Shown: positions 1 through 11,630 of the stretch, in pieces | How positions within the stretch are numbered: the stretch's first letter is position 1 | Layout: each line of letters begins with the position of its first letter | Assembly (NCBI RefSeq): GCF_018687715.1 | Contig: NC_056765.1 | Span: forward strand, 7,242,501-7,306,500 | Origin: Carya illinoinensis | Lineage: Eukaryota > Streptophyta > Magnoliopsida > Fagales > Juglandaceae | DNA: 64,000 bases | Reading direction: 5' to 3' | Made by a program: the position numbers and the translations under genes | The notes under the pieces: model-generated | Seen by the model: the letters and a program-made list of their open reading frames with translations, nothing else | The model's database searches: none | What the model was told of the DNA's origin: nothing

Positions 1-2
1 AG

Positions 3-998
3 CTTCATCAGAGAGCAAAAGGCCAGCATTCTCAAACTCCTATTGGTAGTGAAAATTGGAACAAGTTTTGGAGAATTAAAGTTCCAAATGCAGAGAAGTT
101 ATTTTTGTGGAAAGCATGCCATAATAGTCTTCCTACAAAACTAAACCTTTTTAAGAGAAATGTTGTAAATGAACCTTGGTGTCCTATTTGCAATCAACAT
201 GAAGAATCTGTGGAACATGTCTTATGGGAGTGTGAGGCAGCTAGGGATGTGTGGTGCCTTTGCTCATTAAAACTGCAGAAACAATGTTTGAATCAGTTTT
301 CTTTCAGGAGCTTGCTGATGCATATGTTGCAGAATCTTGAAGATGAAGTCTTAATGGAAGTTGCTGTTATGGCATGGAAAATTTGGAGAAGAAGGAATGA
401 TTTGGTTTTTAACCAAACTTTTTCCTCCCCTCAACTGATTGTAAGACAGGCTTATCAGAAAATTGATGATCTCAATGCTCTTCTCTCTCAACAGACAACT
501 AATCCTCCAATCATACCTCAGACGATCCAATGGACTGCTCCACCTCTTGATGTGTACAAGATCAACTGGGATTCTGCAGTGGATAAACTGAATTGCAAAG
601 TGGGTGTTGGGACTTTGATTCGGGATTGGGAAGGAAGGGTGATTGCTTGTATGAGAATGTGCATATCTTTATTTCCTGACCCCTACTTGGCTGAGGCTAT
701 TGGAGCTCTACATTCTGTCAAACTGGCACTAGACATTGGACTTAAACAGATCAATCTTGAAGGGGATGCTATGAATGTAGTGAATGACATCAAAGGCAAC
801 AAAGACAGCTGGCAACATTCTGGTTTGATTATTACTGATATCAAACAGCTGCTACTGAGTTTTGACTCGTTTACAGTTGATTATGTTCCTAGAAACTGTA
901 ATGGCTTGGCTCATTGCTTAGCTAGAGATGCTTTTCACATCAACGATGTCCTTATTGACATTGAGGATGTTCCTTTATGCATTGCTTCTCTTTTGTAA
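3..998 (+). CDS. LINE (L1-type) ORF2 C-terminus: zf-RVT plus RNase H, 5' end outside window
   Basis: The frame is open to the left window edge, so this is the C-terminal part of a longer protein. Upstream of the first possible start the frame already shows the W-K-F-W-R-I-K-V-P block of the zf-RVT domain. It continues as LFLWKACHNSLPTK and the zinc-binding C-P-I-C...H...C-E pattern. An RNase H domain (RVT_3 type) follows from about nt 540, with acidic positions in NWDSAVD, LAEAIGALHS and EGDAMNVV and the late N-G-L-A-H-C-L-A segment. This order is typical of plant L1-like LINE ORF2 ends, and 32 bp after the stop a 17-base A tract closes the element. The other possibility is a domesticated RNase H-like gene of the At1g65750 type, but the adjacent poly(A) favours a LINE. 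Confidence 0.85.
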   Translation, partial: LHQRAKGQHSQTPIGSENWNKFWRIKVPNAEKLFLWKACHNSLPTKLNLFKRNVVNEPWCPICNQHEESVEHVLWECEAARDVWCLCSLKLQKQCLNQFSFRSLLMHMLQNLEDEVLMEVAVMAWKIWRRRNDLVFNQTFSSPQLIVRQAYQKIDDLNALLSQQTTNPPIIPQTIQWTAPPLDVYKINWDSAVDKLNCKVGVGTLIRDWEGRVIACMRMCISLFPDPYLAEAIGALHSVKLALDIGLKQINLEGDAMNVVNDIKGNKDSWQHSGLIITDIKQLLLSFDSFTVDYVPRNCNGLAHCLARDAFHINDVLIDIEDVPLCIASLL

Positions 999-1029
999 TC
1001 GGGTATTATTGAATACAAGTGTTCCTTTC

Positions 1030-1046
1030 AAAAAAAAAAAAAAAAA
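1030..1046 (+). mobile_element. Poly(A) tail, 3' end of the LINE
   Basis: Seventeen A residues start 32 bp after the stop codon of the LINE ORF. This is the usual 3' terminus of an L1-type insertion. The matching target-site copy would lie left of the window. Confidence 0.75.
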
Positions 1047-1612
1047 GTACTACTAAAAAGATTTTGTTCATTTTGCAGTGCCTGGAGGAATACTGTTGCG
1101 CCATCTAGTTTTAATATATATAACTGTCTGCAAGTACTTGTTGGGTATAATACCGTATCCACTCCATCAAAATTATATCTTGATCATTTTTGTTTGAAAT
1201 TTTTGTAACAACTGTCCGCAAGTACTTGACTCATAATGACTATGTTAATTTTGCTCAACAAAAAGTTAACTAAAAAATTCAATTAGAAGAAAACTGGCTG
1301 ATGTGAAAAACCACTTTTATAGGATTTATTTTTAATTTTTTTAAAAAAAGATTAATACAAAGAAAATCTCCATATAAGTACTTATTAGATAAGAGTTTAG
1401 CCAAAAAATTAATTAATTTGAACAAGAAATATTATACTAGCTTTGTTTTGGTACAGCTTTTACGATATCGATAAGTACTGAAAAGATTTTGTTCACTCTG
1501 CAGTGCCAGCGAAACCATTTGTCCACAACTTGTTGGGTACTATACCGTCTCCACTCGGTCATCAAAACCATATCTTGATAATTGTTGTTTGAAATTTTTG
1601 TACTCTCTTTTT

Positions 1613-1625
<13 letters not shown>
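1047..1625. repeat. Diverged local direct duplication (about 1047-1210 and 1475-1612)
   Basis: Two segments share AAAAGATTTTGTTCA, then T-T/C-T-GCAGTGCC, then CTTGTTGGGTA-TA-TACCGT-TCCACTC and ATATCTTGAT-ATT-TTGTTTGAAATTTTTGTA. They lie about 430 bp apart with substitutions and small gaps. Each contains a TGCAG that could be a splice acceptor, so this may be a duplicated intron-exon boundary of the ankyrin gene downstream. The duplication is visible; the gene link is inference. Confidence 0.6.
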
Positions 1626-1643
<18 letters not shown>

Positions 1644-1818
1644 TTGTTTGTTTGTTATGGTTTAATCTAGTTGAATTTGCATTGTTTCAATAAATATTGT
1701 CAAAGGAATCGATCAATTATATGAAATGAAGAAGATCCATATCCAATCCCAAGAACTTCTCGACCGCATATGTAAGGCGATATATATATAAAAAATCTCC
1801 CAAACTCAACGACGTCTT

Positions 1819-2141
1819 AGAAGTGGTGTGGTTTATGATGCAATCAATCGTGCTGTCAAGAATGGAATTTTCAAGTTTGTTTTAACGACATTTTCGAAAA
1901 TGGATATGAGTGTTTTGGAGAATATTACAGAAAAAGATTTGATGAGCATATTTATGCTTGCTGCGGTTTTGTATCGTCACTCTCAAATGTTTAGCCTTCT
2001 TATACAATGTGGCCGGCAAACTGGTCTTATCGAAGTTTTGGTGCAGCTTTATAGATGCAAAGAGAGTTACAATGAGAGTTACAATGGTTTAAGGCCGGTC
2101 CTCTCTCTCTCTCGGGCATGTTTTATTTTCCTTCTCTTTCG
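1819..2141 (+). pseudogene. Ankyrin-repeat (ITN1/ACD6-like) gene, exon fragment
   Basis: The frame reads VVYDAINRAVKNGIFKFV and later M-L-A-A-V-L-Y-R-H-S-Q-M-F-S-L-L. This resembles the stretch of plant ITN1-type ankyrin proteins just before the PGG domain (A-x-x-x-G-I-x-E-F-V ... F-x-L-A-V-x-x-R-Q-x-x-V-F-x-L-I). A plausible donor GGTATGTAAG lies at about 2140, and the frame beyond it runs into T-rich intron-like sequence. The exon that should follow (the L-H-L-A part) was not found before the next recognisable exon at 2804, so the copy looks incomplete. Proteins of this family are membrane-anchored plant signalling and stress proteins; no function can be claimed for this broken copy. Confidence 0.6.
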
Positions 2142-2356
2142 GTATGTAAGTTTTTTTATATCAAAATGGTATATATATTTGGCTATGTTTCTACTTTATT
2201 TTAAGTCTTTTAATTTTCCTAAAACGTTTTTTTTTTTTCTATTTTTCTTGGGCACATTATATAATTTTTTTATTTTATTTTATCGCCCTTTACACTTGAG
2301 CAAAGTTTGCAAGGTTTGAAAATTAAGTTGCTTAACCAAGATTCTGTAAATTAATC

Positions 2357-2415
2357 AAGATGTTGGAAATAATTTCAAAAAAAAAAAAAAAAAAAAAACA
2401 AAAGATGTTGGAAAT
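2357..2415 (+). mobile_element. Orphan poly(A) insertion with 14 bp target duplication
   Basis: The 14-mer AAGATGTTGGAAAT occurs at 2357-2370 and 2402-2415. Between the copies are six bases, 22 A residues and CA plus a few bases. This is what a LINE-machinery insertion looks like when almost all of the template is lost and only the tail is integrated. Confidence 0.65.
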
Positions 2416-2892
2416 CTTTTAAAGGGTTATCTAGTTGAGTGTTTTTTATTTAGGAAGCTTTAGTAATTATTGTGTATTGTCCAAGTTTACGACTAGTTGA
2501 CTTAGTATTTGAAAGTTATCAAGTATTCCTAAAGCAGGAATAATGTGGTATTTCAATCCTATCATAAAATATTACATCATTGACATCATCACTTACATAT
2601 ATAATTACTAAATTTTAATAATCTGGCATTCTGCAATAGGATGAAAATATTATATGTTCGTACTCGTAAACTACAAAATAATGACTTTTCATATATATAT
2701 ATATATATATTATTTTGTTTAAGGTTATGCTTTTGGTCTTTCTAATATTACGTACCCACAGTTATGGAATTGATTTTGATAGCATTCTTTTTAACAAATG
2801 CAGGAGGTGGAGAGAATTTCGGATCCCGATACGAGAGAATGTATTAATAAAGATGGTTTAATTCCCCAACAACTGTTTACAAAGAATAATGA

Positions 2893-3150
2893 CACTACAA
2901 GAAATTTAATTTTTAGGGACGAAATTTCTTAGGGACCAAATTAAGTACTTTTCTGAGACGTCTCAAAACATGGAAAACCTTATAAATCCGTTCGAATTAA
3001 AACAAATTAGTTCGAACTTGAGATTCTGAGACGAATTAGGTCGTCTCCAAAAATCTATACCGTTCGAACTAATTAAATTTAATTCGAACAGAAAATTAAT
3101 TAATTCGAATGCAATATTATTTGTTCGAATTAGTATTAACGTGTTCGAAC
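2893..3150. repeat. CACTA-1 left terminal region with phased TTCGAA boxes
   Basis: After the terminal CACTACAAGA come GGGACGAAA and GAGACG motifs. TTCGAA hexamers then start at 2991, 3011, 3063, 3083, 3104, 3124 and 3144, mostly 20-21 bp apart. Subterminal repeats bound by the element's TNPA protein are a known feature of En/Spm elements; these boxes are the natural candidates here. Confidence 0.75.
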
Positions 3151-3693
3151 GGTATTATTTAATTGAAAAGATATATTGTTAAAATTGTAAGAATACATAT
3201 TTTTTCTATTAATTTTTTATCATTTCCAAAGTAAATAAAAAGTTCTATATATTATATATTATGATTTACAATGAATTAAAATATTTACAAATTCATAAAT
3301 AATTAATTTTATGTAATTAATTTAAAAATATTTTAGTTAACTAAATATTAATTTAAAGATAGTGTCATTTTTTCAATTATCGTGAACACTAAGTATAATG
3401 AGAAGAAAATATAATTAACAATAAAGAGGCTAGCAAACACTAAAAATAAAAACTATACTGCATTAATTACATTCCAAAATGAGTTAGACGTTCTATACAA
3501 CATAAAAAAGTAAAAAAATTACTAACAATATTTATTTATTATATAAATCAAAATCCTCCTGTAAAGTTTGCAAACGTCCTTCTAGGTCCTTAAGCTTCTC
3601 CATCATAGGCTGAATGAAGTCCCTCAATAAAATGTCGCGGTGGTCCGCCAATATAGCTCGTACCTCATCTGGAGTAGCCCCAGCAGGGTGTCT

Positions 3694-5585
3694 TGATTGA
3701 GCTGGAATATTGCATATTTTAGTTATTTAAAACCAATGTATTTTAAATTCATCATGACATTATTATTGGTTTTAAATGGAAAAATGGTTAATAAGAATAA
3801 ATGCAAGTTATGATTTAAATTGATTAATAGCATGAGTTTCTGCTTAATTTTATAACTTGAGATATAATTGGATAATGTTTATTCATATGCATATTTTATT
3901 TAGAAAGCTTAGTATGAGATAAATTTTGTGTGTGATCCATATGTTAATTTTTTTTTAATAGATTGAAAGTCATTAATGCATGCATGACTCAAAACAATGA
4001 ATTTTGGCTTGTAGGTCCTATACACATGGCATGGAAAGACATATTGAATTGATGACCACTTCTAGATTGAAGAGTGTTGTGCTGGAATTAATTGAGAAAA
4101 AGGGTGAAGAACATGTGATAAATTTCGGCTGAAATTGATTGGAATAAGCCATGCTTGACTCTTGAAGAAACCGTGCTTGAGTTTGCAATCAAATGGAGTT
4201 TGGCGCCTACTTGACATATATATATTGATGGATGGAATGGAGACATGTGCTGAAATGAATTGTGAGGGAATTTGGACCGGTCAAAGCAGTAGGTGAATGA
4301 AGGAACATGTGCTTAAATTGAAGAAACAAATTGAAGAAGCAAAATGAAGAAACCGAACAAGGAGTTAGGCAAGAGTTTGGCAAGAGTTAGGCAAGACTTT
4401 GGCAAGAGTTTGGCAAGACTTTGGCAAGAGTTTGGCAAGACTTTGGCAAGAGTTAGGCAAGAGTTTGGCAAGAGTTTGGCAAGAGTTTGGCAAGACTTTG
4501 GCAAGACTTTGGCAAGACTTAGGCAAGAGTAGCCAAGATTTTTGGCTATAAAAGGAGGTGCACACCGAAACTTTAAAGGAGAACATTGGAGAGTACAATT
4601 GAGTACAATTGAGGACAACTCAATCTTAGAAAAACACTTGTCAACACATAATTTTCTGCTATTTACTTGAAAGAATTAGCTCCTTTTTGTTTTAAGAAAT
4701 TTTGTTTCTCCTTTTAAGTTTCAAAGCTTTGTTGTTTTATCATTTTTTTTAGTGCATTAATATTTGTTCTAGAATTGTATTTCATTGAGTGTAATACCTT
4801 AATTTCCATTAAGTTACTAGTTTGTTTCATTTCTAGTTTGTTTCATTTCTAATTTGTTTCATTTCTAGTTTGTTTCATTTCTAGTTTGTTTCATTTCTAG
4901 TTTGTTTCATTTCTAGTTTGTTTCATTTCTAGTTTGTTTCATTACTATTTTGTTTCATACAATAAAAGGAATTGTTCTAGAGTTTTTATACATAAGAAAT
5001 TGTTCCTTTTCGTTTCGAATTTCAATTGAATCGTGAAAGGACATTTTCGTTTAGATTTTTCGTTCCCTATTTTATTTAACTTCAGTTTAAAGTTTATAGA
5101 ATATTTTTGAGTTTCTGTTTACTTATTTCGTGTTATTTATTTTTCTTATTTCTTTAAGTTTTCATTTAATAGTAATTACAACTGTTATATGTTATTTTAA
5201 TTCGTAATTTAATTACAAAGATGAATTCTAGAATCTTAGTTTTGGGCATTTTAAACTTTCCGTTCATGTTTTGTCGATTACTTTCTAATTTAGTTTAATG
5301 CTTAATTTAGTTTTATTAATTTCTGAGTTTAATTTATAAGTCCTTTACATTCCAATCCAACAAAATTCAAAAGACATGAATCTAGTCCATGACTAGTACC
5401 ATATTTCATCCATTGCATATACCATCATATTATTTTTTTTTGTGAAGTTTTTCACATTTTTTCAACGAGTTTAATTTTAAGCAACTTTTCCCTAAGGAGA
5501 CGATCTAGGAATTTATTCCTAATTATTACACGACATCCTCCTGCACTTGGGATAGCATTAGTGCTACTCATTTTTGAGTGAGTCA
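3694..5585 (+). repeat. 5' LTR of the Athila/Tat-like element (1,892 bp)
   Basis: Bounded by TG...CA. It contains an 11 bp tandem array (4364-4530, 15 units of TTTGGCAAGAG type), a TATA box CTATAAAAGG at 4546-4555, and a 16 bp array (4815-4958, nine units around CTAGTTTGTTTCATTT). Confidence 0.95.
4546..4555 (+). promoter_or_regulatory. LTR TATA box (element promoter)
   Basis: CTATAAAAGG follows the 11 bp array directly in the 5' LTR. The same box is at 14264-14273 in the 3' LTR and at 17121-17130 in the related solo LTR. Transcript start would be expected about 30 bp downstream; this is inference from the motif. Confidence 0.65.
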
Positions 5586-5591
5586 AGTTTT

Positions 5592-5609
5592 TGGCGCCGT
5601 TGCCGGGGA
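5592..5609 (+). promoter_or_regulatory. Primer-binding site of the Athila/Tat-like element
   Basis: TGGCGCCGTTGCCGGGGA lies 6 bp after the 5' LTR. This sequence is the usual minus-strand primer site of Athila/Tat elements (complementary to a tRNA-Asp 3' end, from family knowledge). Confidence 0.85.
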
Positions 5610-5729
5610 ATAAGTTGTCTAACTTAAATTTAAACTTGTTATTTTATTTTATTTTTTTATCATATTATCTCTGGTTACTCATCTCATCTGCATCAACCAC
5701 TCATCTCTACCATATTAGATTGATGTTTC

Positions 5730-6620
5730 ATGTCATGGGTAAGAGACACTTCAAATAGGTTGCTTAGAGTCACATCGAGTGTTGAGAGTAGTATACACAG
5801 CTTGGAGATCGATAGCTCGTCTGTCTTTTCTTTGAGTGAGCCAGGTGACGAAATTGAAATTGAATCAGAAAACATGGCTGCTCCTGCACCGCGCACGCTT
5901 AAGGACTATCTGCAACCCACTCGTACCACTACACCTTCATGCATAATTTTACCTGAAAATGCACCTAATTTCTCTATCAAGCATGGCATGATGTCGGTGA
6001 TACCTCAGTTCCACGGGATGGATTCTGAGAGTCCTTACCAGCACTTGATGGATTTTGAGCTGGCTTGTGCTACTTTTATCACTAGGGCTGTTACTGATGA
6101 ATTCATTAGACTTCGTTTATTTCCTTTTTCTTTAAAGGATAAAGCGAAGATATGGTTCAACTCTTTGAGACCTAATTCCATTTCTAGTTGGTTTGACATG
6201 CAACGTGAATTCTTACAGAAATTTTTTCCTTTTCAGAGAACTCAATTTTTGCAGGAGCAGATCAGCCAGTTCAATCAAAGACCTGATGAGACCTTTCAGG
6301 CCAGTTGGGAGAAATTTAAGGATTTGGTGAACATTTGTCCACATCATGGTTTTGAATCCTGGAGGCTGGTGAGCTACTTTTACACTGATCTCACTCCGGA
6401 ATGCAAGCAATTTGTTCAAACAATGTGCAATGGGGAGTTCTTCAGCAAAGAACCTGATGAACCATTATCATTTTTCGACTACCTTGCTGAGAGCGCACAA
6501 CAATGGAATACTCGTACTGATCGACTTCCATTAACAGCACAGCCACTGAGGGCTATTTCTGGAGGGGCAGATATGAGCTCAAAGGAGACACGGATGTTCA
6601 AGCCCGAATATCTGCATTGA
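5730..6620 (+). pseudogene. gag (capsid part) of the Athila/Tat-like element
   Basis: The protein has a variable acidic N-terminus and then the Retrotrans_gag domain, with FHGMDSESPYQHLMDFE, LRLFPFSLKDKAKIWFNSL and the F-L-Q-K-F-F-P block. The frame stops at 6618-6620 right after a shift: the residues that continue the gag-protease reading (QARISALTRR) lie in another frame. A one-base indel therefore sits at about 6550-6595. Structural protein that would form the cytoplasmic virus-like particle. A start at 5730 fits the spacing from the LTR but is not certain; an ATG at the MAAPAPRTLKDYLQP block is the alternative. Confidence 0.85.
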
Positions 6621-8428
6621 CTAGAAGAATGGAGGTCATGGAGATGGAAAAGGTAAAGGCTGCGAAAGTAGCAGAGGCATGTTCTATATGTGCTGATTCA
6701 AACCATAAGACCCAAGACTGCCCGATTATGCCAGTATTTCAAGAAGGTGGGTCTGAGCCAATACAATCAACCAACTGGGTCAATCGAGCACAGAATCAAC
6801 CTTTCTCCAACACATATAATCCGGGGTGGAGAAATCACCCAAATTTCTCATGGAGAAATGATCAGCCTGGTCGGTCCCCACCACCTCAGCAGCAGCCATT
6901 TAATCAAGGTGCTCTTCAGCACCAGTATCCGCCATATCAAAATCCTCAGAGCTATCCTTATGTAGCTCCTCCTGGATTTCAGCCTCAAGTAGCTGCACAA
7001 GGTCCTCAGCCTTCATCATCTGCAAAGAAGACTCTAGATGACAGTATGACACAGATGGCCAATACACTTCAGCAATTCATGCAGATTCAGGCCACCACAA
7101 ATAATCAAAATACTCAGGCCATAAATGAGTTGCGTGGCACTGTTAATAAGATGAGCACAACCTTGAGCACCCTAGAGAAAGGGAAATTTCCTGCACAGCC
7201 TCAGCCTAATCCTCAAGTATACAGACAACAACAACATCAAGTGCATAATGTCTCAGGAGACGTTATTGAGACAGCAAAAGCTGTTCTTACTTTGAGAAGT
7301 GGGAAGGAAATTTCCCGACCTGAGATGACCATAGACACAGAGGTAATTGCTCCTATACCTAAAGATGCAGCAGAGACGGATGAAGCTGAAAAAGAACCAG
7401 AGGTGGCGAGACCAGAACAGAAGAAGCCTGTGAGTGAAGATGCTGAAACTAGTAAGGGATACCAACCTGTGGTACCCTATCCTCAGAGATTGGCAGCTGG
7501 CAAAAAGAATAAGTATCACACGGAAATTCAAGAGATTTTCAAGCAAGTGAAAATCAATATTCCACTCTTGGATGCCATACAACAAGTGCCTTCATATGCA
7601 AAATTTTTGAAAGACTTGTGCACGGTGAAGAGGAAGCTGAATGTGAAGAAGAAAGCTTTCCTAACGGAGCAAGTTAGTGCATTGATATTGAGCGAGACTC
7701 CTCAGAAGTTTGGAGATCCCGGCTCTCCCAACATCTCCATTATGATTGGTGAATCAAGAATTGGGAGAGCTTTACTTGATTTGGGGAGTAGTGTGAACTT
7801 GCTACCGTTCTCAGTATATGAGCAGTTGGGATTGGGTGAGCTGAAAAAGACCTCCATCATGCTACAGCTGGCCGACAGATCAGTTAAGGTACCGAGGGGT
7901 ATTGTAGAAGACGTGTTGGTCCAGGTGGACAAATTCTACTACCCAGTAGATTTTGTGGTTCTTGACATGCAGCAGCCGGTCTCCACTATTTACCAAGCTC
8001 CTGTCATCCTAGGAAGACCATTTCTAGCTACATCAAATGCTTTGATCAATTGCAGAAGTGGAGTTTTGAAGCTTACCTTTGGGAACATGGCACTTGAGTT
8101 GAACGTTTTCAACGCTTGCAAGATGCCAGCACATTTGGATGACACAAGTGATTTGAATGTTGTGGAGAGTTTGACACCAATAGATTTTATCTGCTCAACT
8201 TCTCCTTTTTCTGATAATGATTATATTTTTCAGACACCTGAATTTTTACTTGATGAGAAAATTGATCATATTGATGAAGATGACTTTGATTTTTTTGATT
8301 GTTTTGCAGATTCATCTTTACCACTTGAAGTACAATTTGCGGGAGCAAGATGGAAACCCCAGTTCGAAGCTTTACCACACCAGACATACTTAGATCTTCA
8401 GAGGAAGAAGTTCCTCAGTTGGAACTGA
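6617..8428 (+). pseudogene. gag zinc knuckle, proline/glutamine linker and aspartic protease of the Athila/Tat-like element
   Basis: A CCHC zinc knuckle (C-S-I-C-x4-H-x4-C, about residues 21-34) is followed by a long P/Q-rich linker with Asn-rich repeats. The retropepsin-like core is ALLDLGSSVNLLP at about residue 390, with I-L-G-R-P-F-L-A downstream. Athila-type proteases commonly show D-L-G-A-S, so the catalytic Asp is present. The frame is lost at 8340-8395: the linker to RT continues in the next frame, with an in-frame TGA at 8476-8478. The true N-terminal boundary is the gag upstream; the ATG at 6617 only reflects the frameshift. Confidence 0.85.
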
Positions 8429-8487
8429 AACCACTTCCTCAAGATTTAAAGTATGCGTTTCTTGGACTTGAAGAATGAACTTTTCCG

Positions 8488-10425
8488 GTGGTGATTTCCT
8501 CAAAGCTAAATCAGAAGGATGAAGCCCAGTTGATTGAAGTATTAAGAAAGCATCAAGGCGCAATTGGTTGGACAATAGCCGACATCAAAGGCATTGATGC
8601 CGCTGTATGTACCCATAGAATCCATCTTGAAGACGATGCTAAACCAGTTCGTGATGCTCAACGAAGGCTCAATCCTACCATGAAGGAAGTCGTGAAAAAG
8701 GAAGTGCTTAAGCTACTCGCAGTGGGAATCATTTATCCCATCTCAGACAGTAAGTGGGTAAGTCCAACTCAAGTGGTACCAAAGAAATCTGGTTTGACTG
8801 TCATAAAAAATGAAAAAAATGAGTTGATTCCAACTAGAATGGTTACTGGCTGGAGAATGTGCATTGATTATAGAAAACTTAATTCAGCCAGTAGGAAGGA
8901 TCATTTTCCTTTACCATTCTTGGATCAAATTTTGGAAAAAGTAGCTGGTAATGCATATTATTGTTTATTGGATGGCTATTCTGGTTATTATCAAATTGCT
9001 GTAGCACCTGAGGATCAGGAGAAAACCACTTTCACCTGTCCTTTTGGCACTTTTGCTTTTACTAGAATGCCTTTTGGTTTGTGTAATGCTCCAGCTACTT
9101 TTCAGAGATGCATGATGAGTATTTTTTCTGACATGATTGATGATATTTGTGAAATATTCATGGATGATTTCTCTGTTTTTGGAAAATCCTTTGAGAGTTG
9201 TTTGCATAATTTGGCACGTATTCTCCAGAGATGTGAAGAAAAAAATCTTTTACTTAATTGGGAGAAATGCCAATTTATGGTTACTCAGGGCATTGTATTA
9301 GGGCATATTGTTTCTTCTGGGGGTATAAAGGTCGACAAGGCAAAGATTGAATTAATATCTAAACTTCCTATCCCTAGGACAGTTAGGGATATTCGTTCTT
9401 TTCTTGGTCATGCTGGCTTTTATAGGCGGTTTATTCAAGGGTTTAGTTCCATTGCAAAACCTTTGTGCACTCTTTTACAAAATGATATTGAATTTGTTTG
9501 GAGTGATGAGTGCCAAAAAGCTTTTGATACCTTGAAAAAGTCGCTTACCACTGCTCCTATTGTGCAACCCCCGCATTGGGACCTTCCCTTTGAGATTATG
9601 ACAGATGCTAGTGACTATGCCTTAGGAGCTGTTTTGGGGCAGCGAGTGGATAACAGACCATTTGTGATTTATTATGCCAGTAGAACCTTGAATGATGCCC
9701 AGAAAAATTATACCACTACTGAAAAAGAATTGCTTGCAGTTGTTTTTGCATTTGATAAATTCCGGGCTTATATTCTTGGTTCTCCTGTTACTATTTTCAC
9801 TGACCACTCTGCTCTTAAGTATTTGTTGGCCAAGAAAGATGCAAAACCACGCTTGATTCGATGGATTCTATTATTTCAAGAGTTCAACATCAACATAAAG
9901 GATAAAAAAGGAGTTGAAAATGTGGTAGCTGACCACCTCTCTAGATTGTCATCATCTCCTTCTTCAAATATCAGCCTTCCTCTTGATGATAGTTTCCCGG
10001 ATGAGCAGCTGTTTGTGGTTGATGGAGCTCCCTGGTATGCTGATATAGTCAATTACCTGGTTACTGAGCGAATGCCTTCTGAATGGTCAACTCAAGATAA
10101 GCGTCGGTTTCTATCTGAGGTAAAACATTTCTACTTTGATGACCCTTATCTTTTCAAGTATTGTTCGGATCAATTGATTCGGAGATGCATTCCTAATGAT
10201 GAGTTTTCTTCAGTATTGAGATTTTGTCATACGGGTGCATGTGGTGGTCATTTTTCAGCAAACAAAACAGTGGCAAAAATTTTGCAAAGCGGTTTTTATT
10301 GGCCTTCCATGTTTAAGGATGCTTACAATTTTTGTAAAGCATGTGAGTCTTGTCAAAAAATTGGGAGCCATAAGCAAAAGAAACATGATGCCCCTTTCCC
10401 CCATTCTTACTTTAGAAATCTTTGA
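8488..10425 (+). pseudogene. Reverse transcriptase, RNase H and integrase zinc domain of the Athila/Tat-like element
   Basis: RT motifs appear in order: V-S-P-T-Q-V-V-P-K-K, M-C-I-D-Y-R-K-L-N, F-L-D-Q-I, MPFGLCNAPATFQRCM and the catalytic FMDDFSVFG (Y replaced by F, usual in this lineage). RNase H follows (EIMTDASDYALGAVLGQ, KELLAVVFAFDKF, TDHSALKYLL). The integrase HHCC zinc domain (H-T-G-A-C-G-G-H-F ... C-K-A-C-E-S-C) starts at about 10220. The frame leaves the true reading at about 10352-10372, in an A/G-rich run, where a one-base insertion is likely. RT-RNase H copies the RNA into cDNA. The preceding in-frame TGA at 8476 separates it from the protease. Confidence 0.93.
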
Positions 10426-11323
10426 TTGTTGGGGAATAGACTTCATGGGACCTTTTCCGGTTTCCTTTGGAAACACATATATTTTATTGGCTGTGGACTA
10501 TGTTTCAAAGTGGGTTGAGGCCATCGCTTGCAAAACCAATGACCATCATGTTGTACTAAAATTTTTACAATCTTTGTTTGCTCGATTTGGCATGCCCAAG
10601 GTTATCATTAGTGACGGGGGTTCTCATTTTTGCAATAAACCATTTTCTACACTTGTGAAGAAATATGGTATCATACACAGAGTTTCTACCCCTTATCACC
10701 CACAAACTAATGGGCAAGCTGAATTGGCAAACAGAGAAATAAAAATCATTCTGGAGAAAACAGTAAATCCTAATAGGAAAGATTGGTCGATTAAGCTTCT
10801 TGATGCTCTGTGGGCTTATAGGACAGCTTTTAAAACAAATCTAGGGATGTTTCCCTATCGATTAGTTTATGGTAAAGCTTGTCATTTACCTGTTGATATT
10901 CAGCATCGAGCTCTTTGGGCCATAAAGCATGTTAACATGTCACTTGATAAAGCTTCAGGGCTGAGAAAATTGCAGATCAATGAATTGGATGAAGCTCGTC
11001 GGAATGCTTATGACAACGCGCAAATGGCAAAGGAGCGCATGAAAATTCTGCATGATCAGAAAATTCATCCAAAGCATTTCACACTTGGCCAGGAAGTTCT
11101 TCTTTACAACTCTCACTTGCATATTTTTCCTGGAAAGTTGAAATCCCGATGGAGTGGGCCGTACATTGTAAAGACCGTTCATCCTCATGGCGATGTAGAC
11201 ATTGTCAATCCGAAGAATGGTAATAGCTTCACTGTCAATGGACAACGTCTAAAGTCATTTCTGAAGGTTTTTGATCCACATGATGAGATCTTGCTTGTGC
11301 AAGACCCCAGGGAAGTGTTTTAA
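10373..11323 (+). pseudogene. Integrase catalytic core and C-terminus of the Athila/Tat-like element
   Basis: The open frame begins at 10235, but only from about 10373 is it the genuine reading. The core shows the DDE triad: [10 protein letters not shown] (first D), [10 protein letters not shown] (second D) and [17 protein letters not shown] (E). A-L-W-A-Y-R-T and the G-P-Y-I-V-K-T C-terminal block follow. It ends at 11323 (PREVF). No chromodomain is present, which separates it from the chromovirus at the right end of the window. Confidence 0.9.
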
Positions 11324-11508
11324 GTTGTTTTTCCTTCTTTACAGTTTTCTTTACTTGCTTGTTTTTATTTGTTCGTTTGCTTTGATTTTATATTTCATGT
11401 TGATTGTTTGTTTTGCTTGCTTAGTTCTGTGCACTTTGTTTTCTTTCGATTCATTGAAAACGGTAGACAGAAGAAAAAGGTGCGTTAGTAGACACTGTAG
11501 ATAGTTGG

Positions 11509-11630
11509 AAAAAATAGTTGGATCAGTCCGTGATCTGACAAGTGCGGCTGGAGATTTGAAAGTTAAAAAAATAGTTGGATCCGTCCGTGACCTGACAAGA
11601 GTGGCTGGAGATTTGAAAAAATCACCTGAT
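11509..11630 (+). repeat. Two-copy 63 bp tandem duplication in the Gypsy 3' region
   Basis: Two adjacent units contain ATAGTTGGATC-GTCCGTGA-CTGACAAG and GGCTGGAGATTTGAAA, with a handful of substitutions. The duplication lies between pol and the accessory ORF and keeps an open frame through 11505-11801, whose product is not recognisable. Confidence 0.7.

Noticed and set aside
2142..2319. Continuation of the ankyrin frame past the donor site
   Set aside because: Phe/Leu-rich reading of T-rich DNA after a good splice donor; treated as intron.
2991..3150. Regularly spaced identical hexamers that could suggest a CRISPR-like array
   Set aside because: Plant DNA, repeats of 6 bp with 14-15 bp spacers and no cas genes; they fit transposon subterminal boxes.
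4313..4618. Open frames on both strands over the 11 bp array in the 5' LTR (and the same at 14064-14336)
   Set aside because: An 11 bp repeat without stops gives open frames in several phases; the peptide is a repeat artefact inside an LTR.
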